DNA of 64,000 nt from Clavelina lepadiformis (Eukaryota; Chordata; Ascidiacea; Aplousobranchia; Clavelinidae): positions 2,976,977 to 3,040,976 of the forward strand of contig NC_135248.1 in assembly GCF_947623445.1 (NCBI RefSeq), read 5' to 3'. This document shows positions 35,325-46,298 of the stretch, piece by piece (positions within the stretch are counted from its first letter, which is position 1; every line of letters begins with the position of its first letter). The notes beneath the pieces were generated by a model. It was not told where the DNA came from. It did not search any database and saw nothing but the letters and a program-made list of their open reading frames with translations. The position numbers were made by a program, and so were the translations under genes.

Positions 35325-35530
35325 GTTTTATATAAATTGCAAAATTGACGAAGAAATCTCACAATTTCAGGTTGGACCAAACAGCTTAAAAGCCTTACAA
35401 AACCGTGTTCAGAGCCCAGTTTGGGTCCCTTACCGTTGTCGTCAAATGTCTTCAATTGGCTTCATTTTTGATTGGTCGACAACAATAAGAAGAGCAATCT
35501 AGTGTTTTATAGGATATCTAAGGTCGGTTC

Positions 35531-36603
35531 GAAGTCATTGTATCCAGGGACATTGTTAACAAAACTAAACAACTGCAGCCATCACATTACATAAGCGACA
35601 TTTTTATACTTTAAGCTCAATTCAACCCCAATTTAGCACTACACTGTGTTAGGTTATTGCCCATAAGCTCTATTAGCCTATAGCTGTATATCTCTGATAC
35701 ACTTCTGAAAACACTTGGTCGGGTCAAATGAAACAGCCTCCGTTTTTTTTGGCCATAACCGCCAGGATTTAGCAAAGAAACTGAAAACATCAAGCAACTG
35801 CATGACACCACAAACCAATACACTCACAGTGGTTGAATCATGCACAGAATTGAATATCTGGCTTAATCTTCCATCTCACTCTTTTAACTTTTATCGCAAA
35901 TCAAAATCGGGAGTGATACTGTTCTGATTCTTTACGACCTACTCTGTATTTAAATTTAAACCAATCAACCACATAGACTTATTGTCTAATGGTCCAATGA
36001 GACTAGCGTTCAAATAAATTTCAATGTGACGTCAGTTTAGCGAAGGCATTTACAGCAATGCATGTGATGGTCCGAGTTTTGCGAGGTAACTCTAGTATGT
36101 TTGGTAAAGCACTTTACACTTTCATCGACATGTTACAGTTGTTACTTGTTCCCTTTGCAGTAAGTCGTGCGAGATCTCATAGAAAAAAACAGGTTATGCT
36201 TTACGTGCTGTGCAATATTAAAGTCTATATAACTTAGTTTAACCTATTACTCGAAAGTTATTGATCTATTCTCCCGGGTAAGCTGGACTTACAGCCAAGT
36301 TGGAAACGCAATTCTTCCGCTCATGTGTGGCCCAGCCTGCCTATTTGTTGACTGCCTTGCTGTAGTTCTGCTCCGGGAAAAAGCCCTAGACTATTTATAG
36401 CCTTTATATGTAACATGAAGATAAAAAGATCCGTGAGTCACAAAATGTGGGCAACCTTGCTGGCCTCCAAGACCTAGCTTAGCCTACAGGTATCAACCCC
36501 ACCGTTTACTGCAATGACCAAATGTGTACTGTATGACACAAATTTCTTGTAATGAAGCGCAAACGTTATTAAATACTCCTTTAGTTGCTGTGCAATAGAT
36601 GAT
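35531..36603. other. Intergenic sequence between the P-like element and the cysteine-rich exon
   Basis: No gene recognised. The last part, from about 36420, is the second copy of the dispersed duplication whose partner begins near 29800. Short frames at 35617-35927 overlap on opposite strands and match nothing. Confidence 0.4.
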
Positions 36604-36872
36604 TTAATCGACGATAAACGGTTTCGTAATAACGCCATTTAGACAGGTGAAACGAACCATCTCATAATAACATGACACAATCTGCTTGTTTGAAATTTGC
36701 TGGCGTTGACAATTCGAGTTAAAGTTGTGACCATAGAACAAGGCGTACCATTGTGACATGGCACTTAAGTCGCAGAAGGTGACACCCAAAAACCATTGAT
36801 CCCCGTGTTTTGGTACGATGTATTTATTGATTGATTTTGGCGTATTAAAGCGAAACCAATGATCGCAGGCGC
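36604..36872 (-). CDS. Unrecognised cysteine-containing terminal exon (intact copy)
   Basis: An open exon of about 89 codons runs from an acceptor-like GTTAACAAG to a stop. It reads GACDHWFRFNTPKSINKY, then IVPKHGDQWFLGVTFCDLS, LFYGHNFNSNC, SCYYEMVRFTC and LNGVITKPFIVD. Four of its five cysteines fall after the WFLGV segment, suggesting a secreted, disulphide-bonded domain. A frameshifted paralog lies at 30067-30336 with the same peptide words and the same stop position, which argues that this was coding. No upstream exon was found in the 470 bases before the fucosyltransferase 3' end. I do not recognise the family; it may itself be an orphaned exon of a pseudogene. Confidence 0.45.
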
Positions 36873-37133
36873 CTTGTTAACGTTGTATTAAACATGCTTT
36901 CATTTTGTAATCAGTTCAGTATTGACAATAGCCTACTTCGGACTGTTGGGCTTGGTAGATTTCGTTTGCTTGCAGATTAGCACAGCGAGGTAGGTACCTC
37001 TTTTTCTATGTACTGAGGTACTCTCTCTCACAGTGACGTACCATATTCTTTCAAAATTAATACCACATTTTCTAGTTGCTAGCATTGTAACCAATGCAAG
37101 AGGTGTTCAATTAATTTTAAGTTTGGAAGGGAA

Positions 37134-37139
37134 TTTATT
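37134..37139 (-). terminator. Polyadenylation signal of the fucosyltransferase gene
   Basis: AATAAA on the minus strand about 200 bases past the stop codon at 37342-37344. It is the first canonical hexamer downstream of that gene. Confidence 0.45.
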
Positions 37140-37341
37140 GCGAAATCAAGCAGATATTTATTGGATACATGGTTGCAGGTTTCAACTTACTTAGTCATAT
37201 AATTCGAAAACCTCATTACATTTTTGGAAAACCTGTGGGGCTACAAGCAAAACCAATTAACTTCATGTTGGCTTAAACTTATAACATATAACCACGTAGC
37301 ACATAACCATAAAAATTCGGGTTTGCATTACAGAATATCAC

Positions 37342-39705
37342 TCAAACTACTTTCTCTTTCAAACATTCGTTGCGTTCACGACCATACCATAGATCCTTTA
37401 AGGATGAGATGGATTTAGAAGTTCTTCGATGCACACCTTCCCTTATTAATTTGCTCAGTTCGCAAAACCCATTAAGCCACGAGCTTACGTGCTGGAATAT
37501 GGATGTTCCAATCTTTTGGTCATTTACTTTATGAAGTGGATAGTAGCAAGGAGTTACTAACCGCCATGCAAAATACTCGAGGTACGCTGTATCGTTTTGA
37601 TCAAGATATTTAAGGTAGTTAATTAATTCCATAGGATCTGAAAAGTCTTCGTAGTATATATAAGAGTTCGGTGGCAACATTCTACTTGCGTCAGTCTTGG
37701 TTGGTCCCCAAACGATTGGAACACTTCCCAGATAAAATGAGTTGAACCAGACTTTTTCTGTGATGTATTCTTGACAGTGGTAGCCGTTTTCAAAAGCAAA
37801 ATAAAATTTGAATTCTGACATAGTGTCATAAAATTGCTTGGAGTTCATGAATTTTGGCTTCTTCCCAGATTTTCCGAAAATATCAAGCTTTAAGCCGCTT
37901 TGCACCAGTCGTTGAACAATGGAGAACCGCTCTTTTGCTCCAGCGGTTAAGTCACGGTTGTTAGCGGCCCAAGCAGCGAGAAATTTCTTTCTTGCTAAGT
38001 TAAATCTTAAATCGTCTTCAGTCAAACGATTCTTTTCGCATTTATACGGCGATGTCAAAGAATTGAATCCAGCACGAAAGTAGTTGGCAGCTTGGCCTTG
38101 TAATCTACAAACAACCCCGAAGCAAAGCAATTTGAGGAGGATAAGCCACACTTAATCATGCGTCAGATTTTTAACGGCTTTTTATTAACATATGCTTTTA
38201 CTTTTCTTGCATGTTGTCGAAAAACGATCGAACTTCAAAAGGGATCATCACCGCTTTCACGTCCGAATCCAAACGGTAAGTCATCGTCCAGTTAAAATAT
38301 CCATCAAACTCAGTTAACTTTTTGTAGTAAAAATGTCGTGAGGTCCATGGAGTTTCTCTTGTGAACCACACGAAGACCTGATTGCTTTTTCTTTGAAACG
38401 AAAATCGATGATTATGTTCTGAAATGCAGTCAGATGCACAAAGAATGCTTATAACAGGTTGTAACCGTAAAGAACTCTTTTCGTAACCTCCAAACACAAA
38501 TTGTTAATACTTTCTGCATATAATGTTTCAAGATAATTGGGTCTACTCAATAGGTTATTTTTTCCGGGAAATGACGTCTTTTTTACATCTTCTATGATGA
38601 AGGATTTCCAGTTTAAATGAAATTTGCTACACCAAGTTTATTTGTGCACATAAAGATAATTATTTTGCAGATGCAAAAGTACTTTGCATAACTGAAACAT
38701 TATAAATGAATTGGTAAATTGGAGCTATAAGACAAAACTAAAGGAGACCAGAGCTAACTTACCGTAAACCCCCCAGTTTTACATGAATTACTTAAATGTT
38801 TCATTTTATTTTTACTGTAACTCGAATAGTCTTCACTGTAGACACCTCTTACCGTTTTCTCGGGTCTGGGAGATCCCCTGCTGTTGTAGTTTTCATTTGA
38901 AAAACGACCGCGTCCGCTTCCTCGTATCTAGATCTGTCCGTAGTGATGTTGCATCCTCCTCCGCATGATGGGTGCTCGGGAATTCTGCGCACGTATATAG
39001 CGATGTGGGCCCAAAGCAAAATAAGGCACTTGCTAGGTAATGGCGGCGTGATTGTTGGTTGCGTTTGGTTGCCGGTGGTAGACTTCATAAAATTTCGATT
39101 ATCTGCAAAAATGAAACCACGTTTACTCAAACCTCAGTTAACGGACACGATGGCTTTTGTTGCTATCTTACTTAATTCAAAAAGTAGTAAAATAAGTTCA
39201 CAAATTTACAAAATAATTATACACCTATATGCCTTCATAGGTAGTTGATCAACTGAGTGACAGTTCATTTGAGTGACACATTGGTAAGTACTGTTCAAAC
39301 TACAGTAATGGGTTAGAGTTAAGGTTAGTGTGAGGGTTAGAGTTAGGGTTAGTGTTAGGGTTAGGGTTAATTATTTCACTCGAATGAATAATTTATGTCA
39401 TAATTATGTCACTCAAATACTGTCACTCAAATGAACTGTCACTCAGATGATATACAACCGCCTTCATAAACTTGTAAAAACACGATCAGTAGCTTTTTGA
39501 CCTATTTTATTGCAACTTCAAACTTACTGTTTTCGACCGGCGACGATTTTGTCGCAGTATCTACAGTAATAGTCACAGAAAAAAGCACCATGGCTACTGC
39601 TGCCATGACGACAAAAGCGCGAACTGTTAAGCTTATTGCAATCATATAACAACACCGCCATCTTTTTTTTATCATCTGCATTGGTAGCATCGGTAGAATT
39701 AGCAT
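37342..39705 (-). CDS. Alpha-(1,3)-fucosyltransferase (GT10 family)
   Basis: Four minus-strand exons, 39705-39528, 39102-38853, 38390-38202 and 38104-37342, join in phase to a 459-residue protein. Exon 1 supplies a basic N-terminus and a membrane segment (about residues 20-48), as in type II Golgi enzymes. Exon 2 carries LILLWAHIAIYVRRIPEHPS and the acceptor-side region ending AGDLPDPRKR. Exon 3 continues KSNQVFVWFTRETP and FNWTMTYRLDSDV. Exon 4 holds AAWAANNRD, LDIFGKSGKK and the GT10 signature FYFAFENGYHCQEYITEKVW ... GSVPIVWGP (about 304-339), the GDP-fucose site. GT10 enzymes add alpha-1,3-fucose to N-acetylglucosamine in Lewis-type and N-glycan structures; the exact acceptor cannot be told from sequence. 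The junction into exon 3 uses AAAG at 38391 because an alternative acceptor at 38443 breaks the frame. Start could also be the internal Met 11. Confidence 0.93.
39253..39446. repeat. Foldback element with 26-bp perfect inverted ends and telomere-like core
   Basis: The 26-bp sequence at 39253-39278 (begins CTGAGTGACAGTTC) is repeated in perfect inverted orientation at 39421-39446. The central part, about 39309-39371, consists of degenerate GGGTTA units (GGTTAGAG, GGTTAG, GGGTTAGGG), the vertebrate and tunicate telomere motif. It lies in the first intron of the fucosyltransferase gene. No clear target duplication could be assigned, so the superfamily is unknown. Confidence 0.8.
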
Positions 39706-40813
39706 GGTAGCATTAGCTTCCTATGAGTTAAAACCTGGAAGTAGAGTCGTAATGAACTTGAATTAGTGATTGGAACTGAGTCAGACTCCAGTCATTTTTT
39801 ATCAAGACTTGACTTTACTTGAGTCTTTTCCCAGAAAGTAACTTCTAATTCAAGGGTCGGCAACCTACGGCCCGCGGGCCGGATCCTGCCCGCCATGCGA
39901 AATCGTCCGGCCCGAGACATATTAATCACTTATCACAAAAATACAGCCCGCTGTTTCTTATTGAATTCCAAACTGCAGTGTTAACACTGTTTGAAAAAAT
40001 TGTGGTATTGTTACGCCATAAGTACGTCGTATTGGTCTATTGTTACGCCATAAAACTGGGGCGAAGGCGGTAGACTAGTATCTCGTACTAAGTACGAGAT
40101 TGTTTGTAGACTAGAGTCTAGTTGTTTGTAGACTAGATTCTCCAAACAAAGCTATTTCTAAATAAATTTTGATCCAAACGTCCTTGGCACTGCAAAATTT
40201 AACAGATTTTGTCACCAACGCAGTCTAATACGTGGAATAGCCACTTTGCTGTGCTAAGCACCCAGTCTATAGTATGAATGCAAACGCTACCTGACTTATA
40301 CATATTATAGTATCAGGCCTATCAAACAGATGAGCTGTGCTATAGGAAGCACAATATACGATTTACAATACCTATACTTCTATAGCAACTCATTTCTTCC
40401 GAAGTATTGTTTCCTCTTCATTTAGTGCTGCTTGTTACAAAGCTACCGGTAAAATATCTTGTTTTAAGATAGAATCGTAACGGTATTAAAAAGGGCATGA
40501 AAACAATTGGTTGAAAGATAATATTCGAGTTTTTTTACTATTCAAAAAATGTCTTTAGCAATTTCTTATGCTGTGTCAGTGTATTACATGGGCGAGCGAC
40601 CTTGTAGGTGCTGGCAGCAGACAACAATATATAGGCAGAGTAAAAAACTTCTGCAAATAAGTTTCAAACTCTTTCTGGTTTAAAAAACGTTAGCACTATA
40701 CGTGCTGGTAATATTTTTGCAATCCATGAAATGTCGATAAATATCATATAACTGTTGCTGCACATTAGGACTATCGTTTGGTAGCTACCCCGGGAAGCGA
40801 GCGAGCGCACAAG
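39706..40813. other. Upstream region of the fucosyltransferase gene with a hAT end
   Basis: No coding exon seen. At about 39852 the sequence CAAGGGTCGGCAACC followed by GGCCCGCGGGCCGG has the form of a hAT terminal sequence, but no matching right end was found downstream, so it is probably truncated. A repeated TTACGCCATAA pair occurs at 40010-40055. Confidence 0.45.
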
Positions 40814-41299
40814 ATAGAGCAGTGGTTCTCAACCGGTGGTCCGCGGACCCCTGGGGGTCCGCGAAACGTTTTCAGTTGGTCCGTGAGAACTTCGAAATTT
40901 GCAACATAAAGTACGAGTTTTTAAAATTTTTTTGCTGTTTATCATTGCTTTTTGAAATGGGCTTGAACATTTGCTTAATTGCCTATTGTGATGGGACAAT
41001 ACAAAAGCTTATTGAGATTTATCACCCGCAGGGAAGGCCTATTGTGATGCACTAGATTGCGGATTATATGAGAAGACAGCTGGATACAGTGATTTTAAGT
41101 AAAAATATCCGCATAGTTTGATGTTATTTTGAATGAATAGCGCAGTTGTGCACCAAGACTATTAAGTAAAACTAAGCAAAGAAACATTTAAGTGCAGTCT
41201 CAGAACCCTTAGTTTGCTTAAACTTCAGGGGTCCGCCACTTCTTTGACAGCAGCAAAAGGGGTCCGCCAAGATCAGAAGGTTGAGAACCACTGATAGAG
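40814..41299. mobile_element. hAT-type non-autonomous element (474 bp)
   Basis: Element 40820-41293 starts CAGTGGTTCTCAACC and ends GGTTGAGAACCACTG, a perfect 15-bp inverted pair, with GGGGTCCGC repeated just inside both ends. Flanks ATAGAG (40814-40819 and 41294-41299) are a direct repeat of six bases; a full eight is not seen. A 77-codon frame inside it is not transposase-like. The terminal sequence is a widespread hAT form in animals. Confidence 0.88.
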
Positions 41300-42175
41300 A
41301 CTTTTCAACAACGTATGAATAGTATCGGAGTCTTCAATACCCAACACTAAAACTTGATTTAAAAGATGCAAGAGAATATGGGTATTCCCACAAATTCGAA
41401 AACACACATTTTTCTAGTATTATTCATCCCATTCACAAAACACATGCATACAATATACGTTATAGTGATATGGCGTACAGTGTTCTACTTGCAGAACGCG
41501 CACAGTATAGCGTTCTATGATCCCAAATATTAGTAAGTTTTTACTGGTTATTACAGTTTGAAGAAATTATTTTAATAGAAATGTTGCTTTGTCTCACCTG
41601 CGCTATCTATTTGTTTTTATTTATCGTGTATATAGCGCGCCCTCGTACAAACAATGGAATTTTTCCAAATGTTTTAACACCGCTGGAGGTCGCAACAGTA
41701 TCAATAAAAAAGCAGTCACATTTGTCTTGAAGTAGTTGGTCTTGTTGTTGGAGTGGGCCAAGCAGTTGATGCTGTAATCCTGTTGTGGTGCGGTATAATA
41801 ACTTGCAGCCTAATGAAATACTTTTTATACACTTCAAACGACCCATAACGTAACCTAAACACACGCTTCAAGTGCATGGAAAATACATGACAATACATCA
41901 AATACAAGCTGAGCATGCCAGGATGTCGAAGATGGCGAAAAATAACGTCGCTTTGTATCCTTTTATTACCAGACGTGGTTTAATGCAGAAAGCGACTTTG
42001 GGAATAGCAGCTGAAGCTCAATTCTGTTTGATATGGATGAATCTATATACATATCTACAAAGAATGTTTGAAGCCGGCGAGAAGAGCAAGCCCCAAACAT
42101 CCGCAGAATACACTTTAAATATTGTTGAAGCATAAGTTTCTGCATCATGCTGTGTCTCTTGAAGCGCTTAAAATA
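41300..42175. other. Sequence between MITEs, no recognised gene
   Basis: Several short frames overlap on both strands here, for example plus-strand 41872-42135 and minus-strand 41607-41916. None resembles a known family, and there is no splice or polyadenylation context that favours one of them. Confidence 0.35.
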
Positions 42176-42333
42176 CAGTAGAACCCTGGTAAGTTGAACA
42201 TCCACTGGATCACGGTCAAAAGGTCGTGTTAGCTGTGTGAACGCGCCAATGAAACATAACGCTATACAACGCAATAGAATAGCAGACATTTCTTCGCTTT
42301 CTCGGGGTGGTCATTAGCCGGCGTTTTACTGTA
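42174..42333. mobile_element. Short pogo/Tigger-like MITE (156 bp) flanked by TA
   Basis: The unit 42176-42331 begins CAGTAGAACCC and ends CGTTTTACTG, with a TA dinucleotide on each side. The CAGTARAAC end and TA duplication are typical of Tc1/mariner-pogo elements. There is no coding capacity. The inverted ends are short and partly degenerate, so this is a moderate-confidence call. Confidence 0.6.
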
Positions 42334-43013
42334 ATCTGATTCGCGCGCGTTATTTCAGCCTTGTTTGTGAATCCTGTAGCAACATCACGTAGCCAGAGAA
42401 AACGTCTAGGGCGGTGCGTCGTAAGAAATGTTCACTCAATGTGGGTTAAATGGAAAAAGTTGGAGGATGTGTGGACAGATGGGACAATAGATTAGTCAGG
42501 AAAGATCACGCAAACACTCCGTTATAACTTATAACTCTTGCGAACCACACGCCACTTTTATCCTTGTTATTAACATTCTCGAGGGAATATATTGGGTATA
42601 TGAATGTGTACAGTATATGTTGAATGTGTGAGGATAAGTCGACTTCCACAGAATTCTTTGTTACTCTTAGTATTTACCAAGGAAAACCCAGCATTGTACA
42701 CCGGAGTAATCCCACCATACAAGAGATAAAAAGTAGAATGATTATAATTTTAAAGTTTCGAGATAAGTTTAAGAGTTTGGGTAAATTTGAGCGATAACAT
42801 CGATTAAATTTAAAGATTGTACCACAAAGTTTTAGTTAAAAATCTTGATATACGAAGCCTGAATTATTCTCGCGTTGAAAATGAGATATAAATACCCTCT
42901 ATAATTCTGAGATGTCCCAGCAAACAGTTTAACTTTTAACTTTTGTCACATGTAGAGTTCAGGCATCATTAAGGAAATATGACCTGTCAAAAGCCGATAA
43001 AGCTCAAAAGTGG

Positions 43014-43305
43014 TTTATATGCAGGGTTGCCATCGGTCTCAACTCAAAAATAAGGGCGACTAAGAAACGAAAGACGAATACTACCTTAAACAGTGCACAA
43101 CAGGAGAAAGCAACCATGCAACGTTCCTAAAAAAAAACGAGACACTATCTGCATGTTCTTAGCTTTTGGTATCTCTTGGTACAAAATGGTATACTAAAGG
43201 TGTCAAAATGCCCAAAATACGAACCTCTGCCCTAAAAATAAGGACGCAAGTGAAAATAGGGACATTTCTTAGAAATAAGGACGGTATGGCTACCCTGTTT
43301 ATATA
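43014..43305. mobile_element. hAT-type MITE (276 bp)
   Basis: Element 43022-43297 begins CAGGGTTGCCAT and ends ATGGCTACCCTG. Flanks TTTATATG (43014-43021) and TTTATATA (43298-43305) match at seven of eight bases. The subterminal regions share AATAAGG words in opposite orientation. No coding capacity. Confidence 0.82.
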
Positions 43306-43985
43306 TTTACAGCCGATGCACAGAAGAGATCGGTAGATTGCGTATCACTTAAACGATCTGTCATTTGATCGCATACCTATCGGAAATCTCGAAACAAAAC
43401 CTATAAAATCTAACATAATTATTATTGTATTATCAACCACAAAACTTGGTTAAAGAATATAAATTCGAAAATTGCCTTAGGCTCACACTGCTTAAGCCTT
43501 AAAAGGAATGAATCCGATCATGGCATAAGATATTTTGTCTCAGTTGCATTCTTTCTTTTCTTAATTGCAAATTTTCCTGAACAAAACGTTCAAAAACAAA
43601 GAAAATTAATCGTCCGCTAAATTGCAACGGGGCCGAAGAAATGCTCTCTTGCTGCGGAGAACGGACAAAAGAATTGCAAGGCTCGTCACTCGTCACAAAA
43701 TGCCATAATCCTAATTCTCTTACATCTCATTGTCATAGTGTCGTCATAATCGTAATGAACTTGTCCCAAACCTCATTGCCCCATTGTCAAGAAAAAGAGG
43801 AAAAAACGCAAACGTGTTTAAGAATAGGAAAACAAAGTTATCGTTTTTTTTTCAATACTTGTGTCCAACTTAAAATATCAAGCAAATCTGTAAAACGAAA
43901 AGCGTTTGTTTTTAACGAGGCACGTGGGTCAATAATTAAGATTTCTATGATTTTGTTAGAGTTTTTAGTGGACGTTTAAAACACT

Positions 43986-44177
43986 GTTTAAAGCAGGGAT
44001 GTCCAACCTGCGGCCCGCCTGAGATTTTTATGCGGCCCGTTAGTAATTTTCACTCCAAAAGTATGTACTTTATGTACCCATTTTTCTTGAAATTTAATAG
44101 GTTCTGCGGCCCATTGAATTATTTCAAGTGACAATGCGGCCCACTTTAATAAAAGGTTGGACATCCCTGGTTTAAAG
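43986..44177. mobile_element. hAT-type MITE (176 bp) with perfect 8-bp target duplication
   Basis: Element 43994-44169 begins CAGGGATGTCCAACCT and ends AGGTTGGACATCCCTG apart from one base, flanked by identical GTTTAAAG at 43986-43993 and 44170-44177. GCGGCCC words recur in the interior. It is a compact, well-preserved hAT derivative. Confidence 0.93.
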
Positions 44178-45517
44178 AATCCAGCATAGGGTATAGCGTG
44201 GTTGCTCATCTCTGTGGTTACGTGTTGGTTTTAGGATAATCTTGGGAATTACCCTATAAGAAGTTTCAGGTCGCATACAGACCCAGGAAGCTAAAAATGG
44301 CTCGAAAATAGGTGAATAATATACACTTTTAGGCCAAAATCTCTTGACTTAGGGCCTTGATAACAACAGTTTTAGATATATGAGCTTGGTCACGGCGTGG
44401 CGTGCTTAATACGCATGCAAAAATTCAGAAAGCCCCATGTGGGCTTTTTTGGAGTAATTGCGTTTTTGGTAAATGTACTAGAGAAAGAAACAAACTACAG
44501 TAAGTTATTGCCCTTTTTTCTCATGCGCTTCTAGTGCTAGCACCAAAGGTGTTGCAGAAAATTGTTGCTGCTAATTCCATCGTGTTGAAATCACAAATTT
44601 CGCAAATGTGGAAGACGCAAAAAATGCTCTTAGAAAATCTTGGCAATGACAGCAATCCATGAAAGAAACGTGTTAGAGCAAGTGGTCAAAAAATGTTTGA
44701 AGAGCTCTTGTTACCCGGGTTCACTTAAAAAAAACAAAAGTTCAAACCGTCTATTTCACAAGTGACTATTTCACCGAAACTAGTTCACGCAACGTCGCAG
44801 CCCGTCACGTGGATACGCCGTTAGATTAGGAAAATTTGTTTGCAAAAAGTTGATTTTCGTCATTAAGGGTTTAATCAAAGTTAAATTTATACTGGAAGGA
44901 TGATTAAGATCAGTATATTATGACATTTAAGTTCTGTTAACAAGAAACTGGGAAACTTAGCTCTGAACGCACGATTTTTTTCCAGTGGTGCAGTGGTAGG
45001 TAGTCAAACTTGTTTCCTAGAGCAAACCGCTTGCTGTAAACGAATATATCGGATAATCGCTTAAAAATGTCTTAGAAATGAAATTCGCGATTATCCGATC
45101 CGGTCTTACTACGGCTTTCATATTGGCAATTAAGGTAACACCAACTGTAGTTGGTTGCTTATAGGCTGCTATAAAGTCATTGTAGGGACAATAACAAATC
45201 CATTAATATTTCAATCAAATCACTAAAGAATCGAACCTATATGTCAGCAAATGCTTTAGTCCTTATTTAGCCGTGTTCCTTCCTTTGTATCTGAAACAAA
45301 TTCTTTTTGCCGCTTTGCAAGCCGCTGTTTGTGTTTATGGCAAAATGTTTAGAGTGGTTTAGCCCATTTTACTATAAATGCTGTGGCGCCACAATGTTAA
45401 GACAACAAACAGCACTTATAAATCGCCCCAGGTGAGCAAGCAACTCTTGTGGTGTGTAATTGGCTAATTGCCGACTTGCGACGATAATACATTCGTAAAC
45501 GCGATTCATAATTCGCA
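44178..45517. other. Intergenic sequence upstream of the duplicated Rh unit
   Basis: No gene is recognised. A 13-bp inverted pair, ATCGGATAATCGC at 45048-45060 and its complement at 45087-45099, could form a hairpin with a 26-base loop and may be a transposon scar. The boundary of the Rh duplication follows at 45518. Confidence 0.4.
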
Positions 45518-46298
45518 GTTTTGCGAAATGAGCGTAGTTTAGTTGCTTCAGTTGGCATAGAGTAGCAAGAAGGAGGTTTTCAGTTCACAAGTTGGAAACG
45601 GAACTGCTGTGTAGTGCCAAGTACTATATATAGTATGTAGTGCCAAGGTATATGTATATATATAGTACACACTATATGTCAAGGTATACCATGACACACA
45701 TTTTTTCATACAGGAAAGGAAGTTAAGCCTTTCTTTTCCGTCCATCACAAGATGTTTTGACCCCTGACCATTACGTTCGCACTTGTGTGCGAGTCAGCTG
45801 ATAGTCTTTGTGTATCACAAAACAGGATTGTAGTTATTACGTCTCCTTTCTCAGTCAGTCTTATTCAACAACCTACTATAATATGAGTTTAGAGACTTCG
45901 TTCCTCAACTAACCAACTGACCGCAAGTGCTGTTACTCATAACAGTTTTTCTCTAGTTTAGTCATTATCAGAGTATATTGACGATTATAAGAGCACGTAG
46001 GTCTATTAGTGGTTTGTTCGGGTAGAAAAGAAACTAGTTTTTGAATATTGGATAAATTATGTGTTATTGGATACAACTAGCTTAAAATTGTAATGCAATA
46101 TTTTCAAAAAATGTTTCCTACATGCGACGTCATCATTTTCTTTGTCATAATATTGACATTGTTTCCTCTAACCCAATCAGCAGCTTAGGGCGGGGTCAGG
46201 GTAAGGGAAACCTGAAGTTTCTGTCATTCTTCTGCAATTAAGTGTGTTGACGCGGCTGTAGTTTTGTATACCGGAAAAGATCAACTTCTGCGCAAAAA

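Larger units (their letters stand above)
31590..35530. mobile_element. P-element-like (THAP) DNA transposon with 31-bp inverted ends and 8-bp target duplication
   Basis: The element spans 31598-35522. Its ends are 31-bp inverted repeats that differ only at the second base: left begins CATAGATATCCTATAAAACA, right, read in reverse, begins CTTAGATATCCTATAAAACA. It is flanked by the 8-bp duplication GTCGGTTC (31590-31597, 35523-35530). A 31-bp terminal repeat with an 8-bp GC-rich duplication is the architecture of the Drosophila P element. The minus strand encodes a THAP zinc finger followed by C-terminal transposase-like segments. After subtracting the nested LTR element at 32058-33366 the original insertion is about 2.6 kb. 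The catalytic core is not found, so it is probably an internally deleted, inactive copy. Confidence 0.88.

Noticed and set aside
38391..38445. Alternative acceptor TTTCAG at about 38443 for fucosyltransferase exon 3
   Set aside because: It is a better-looking acceptor but puts the joined sequence out of frame with exon 2. The AAAG acceptor at 38391 restores both phase and the family alignment.
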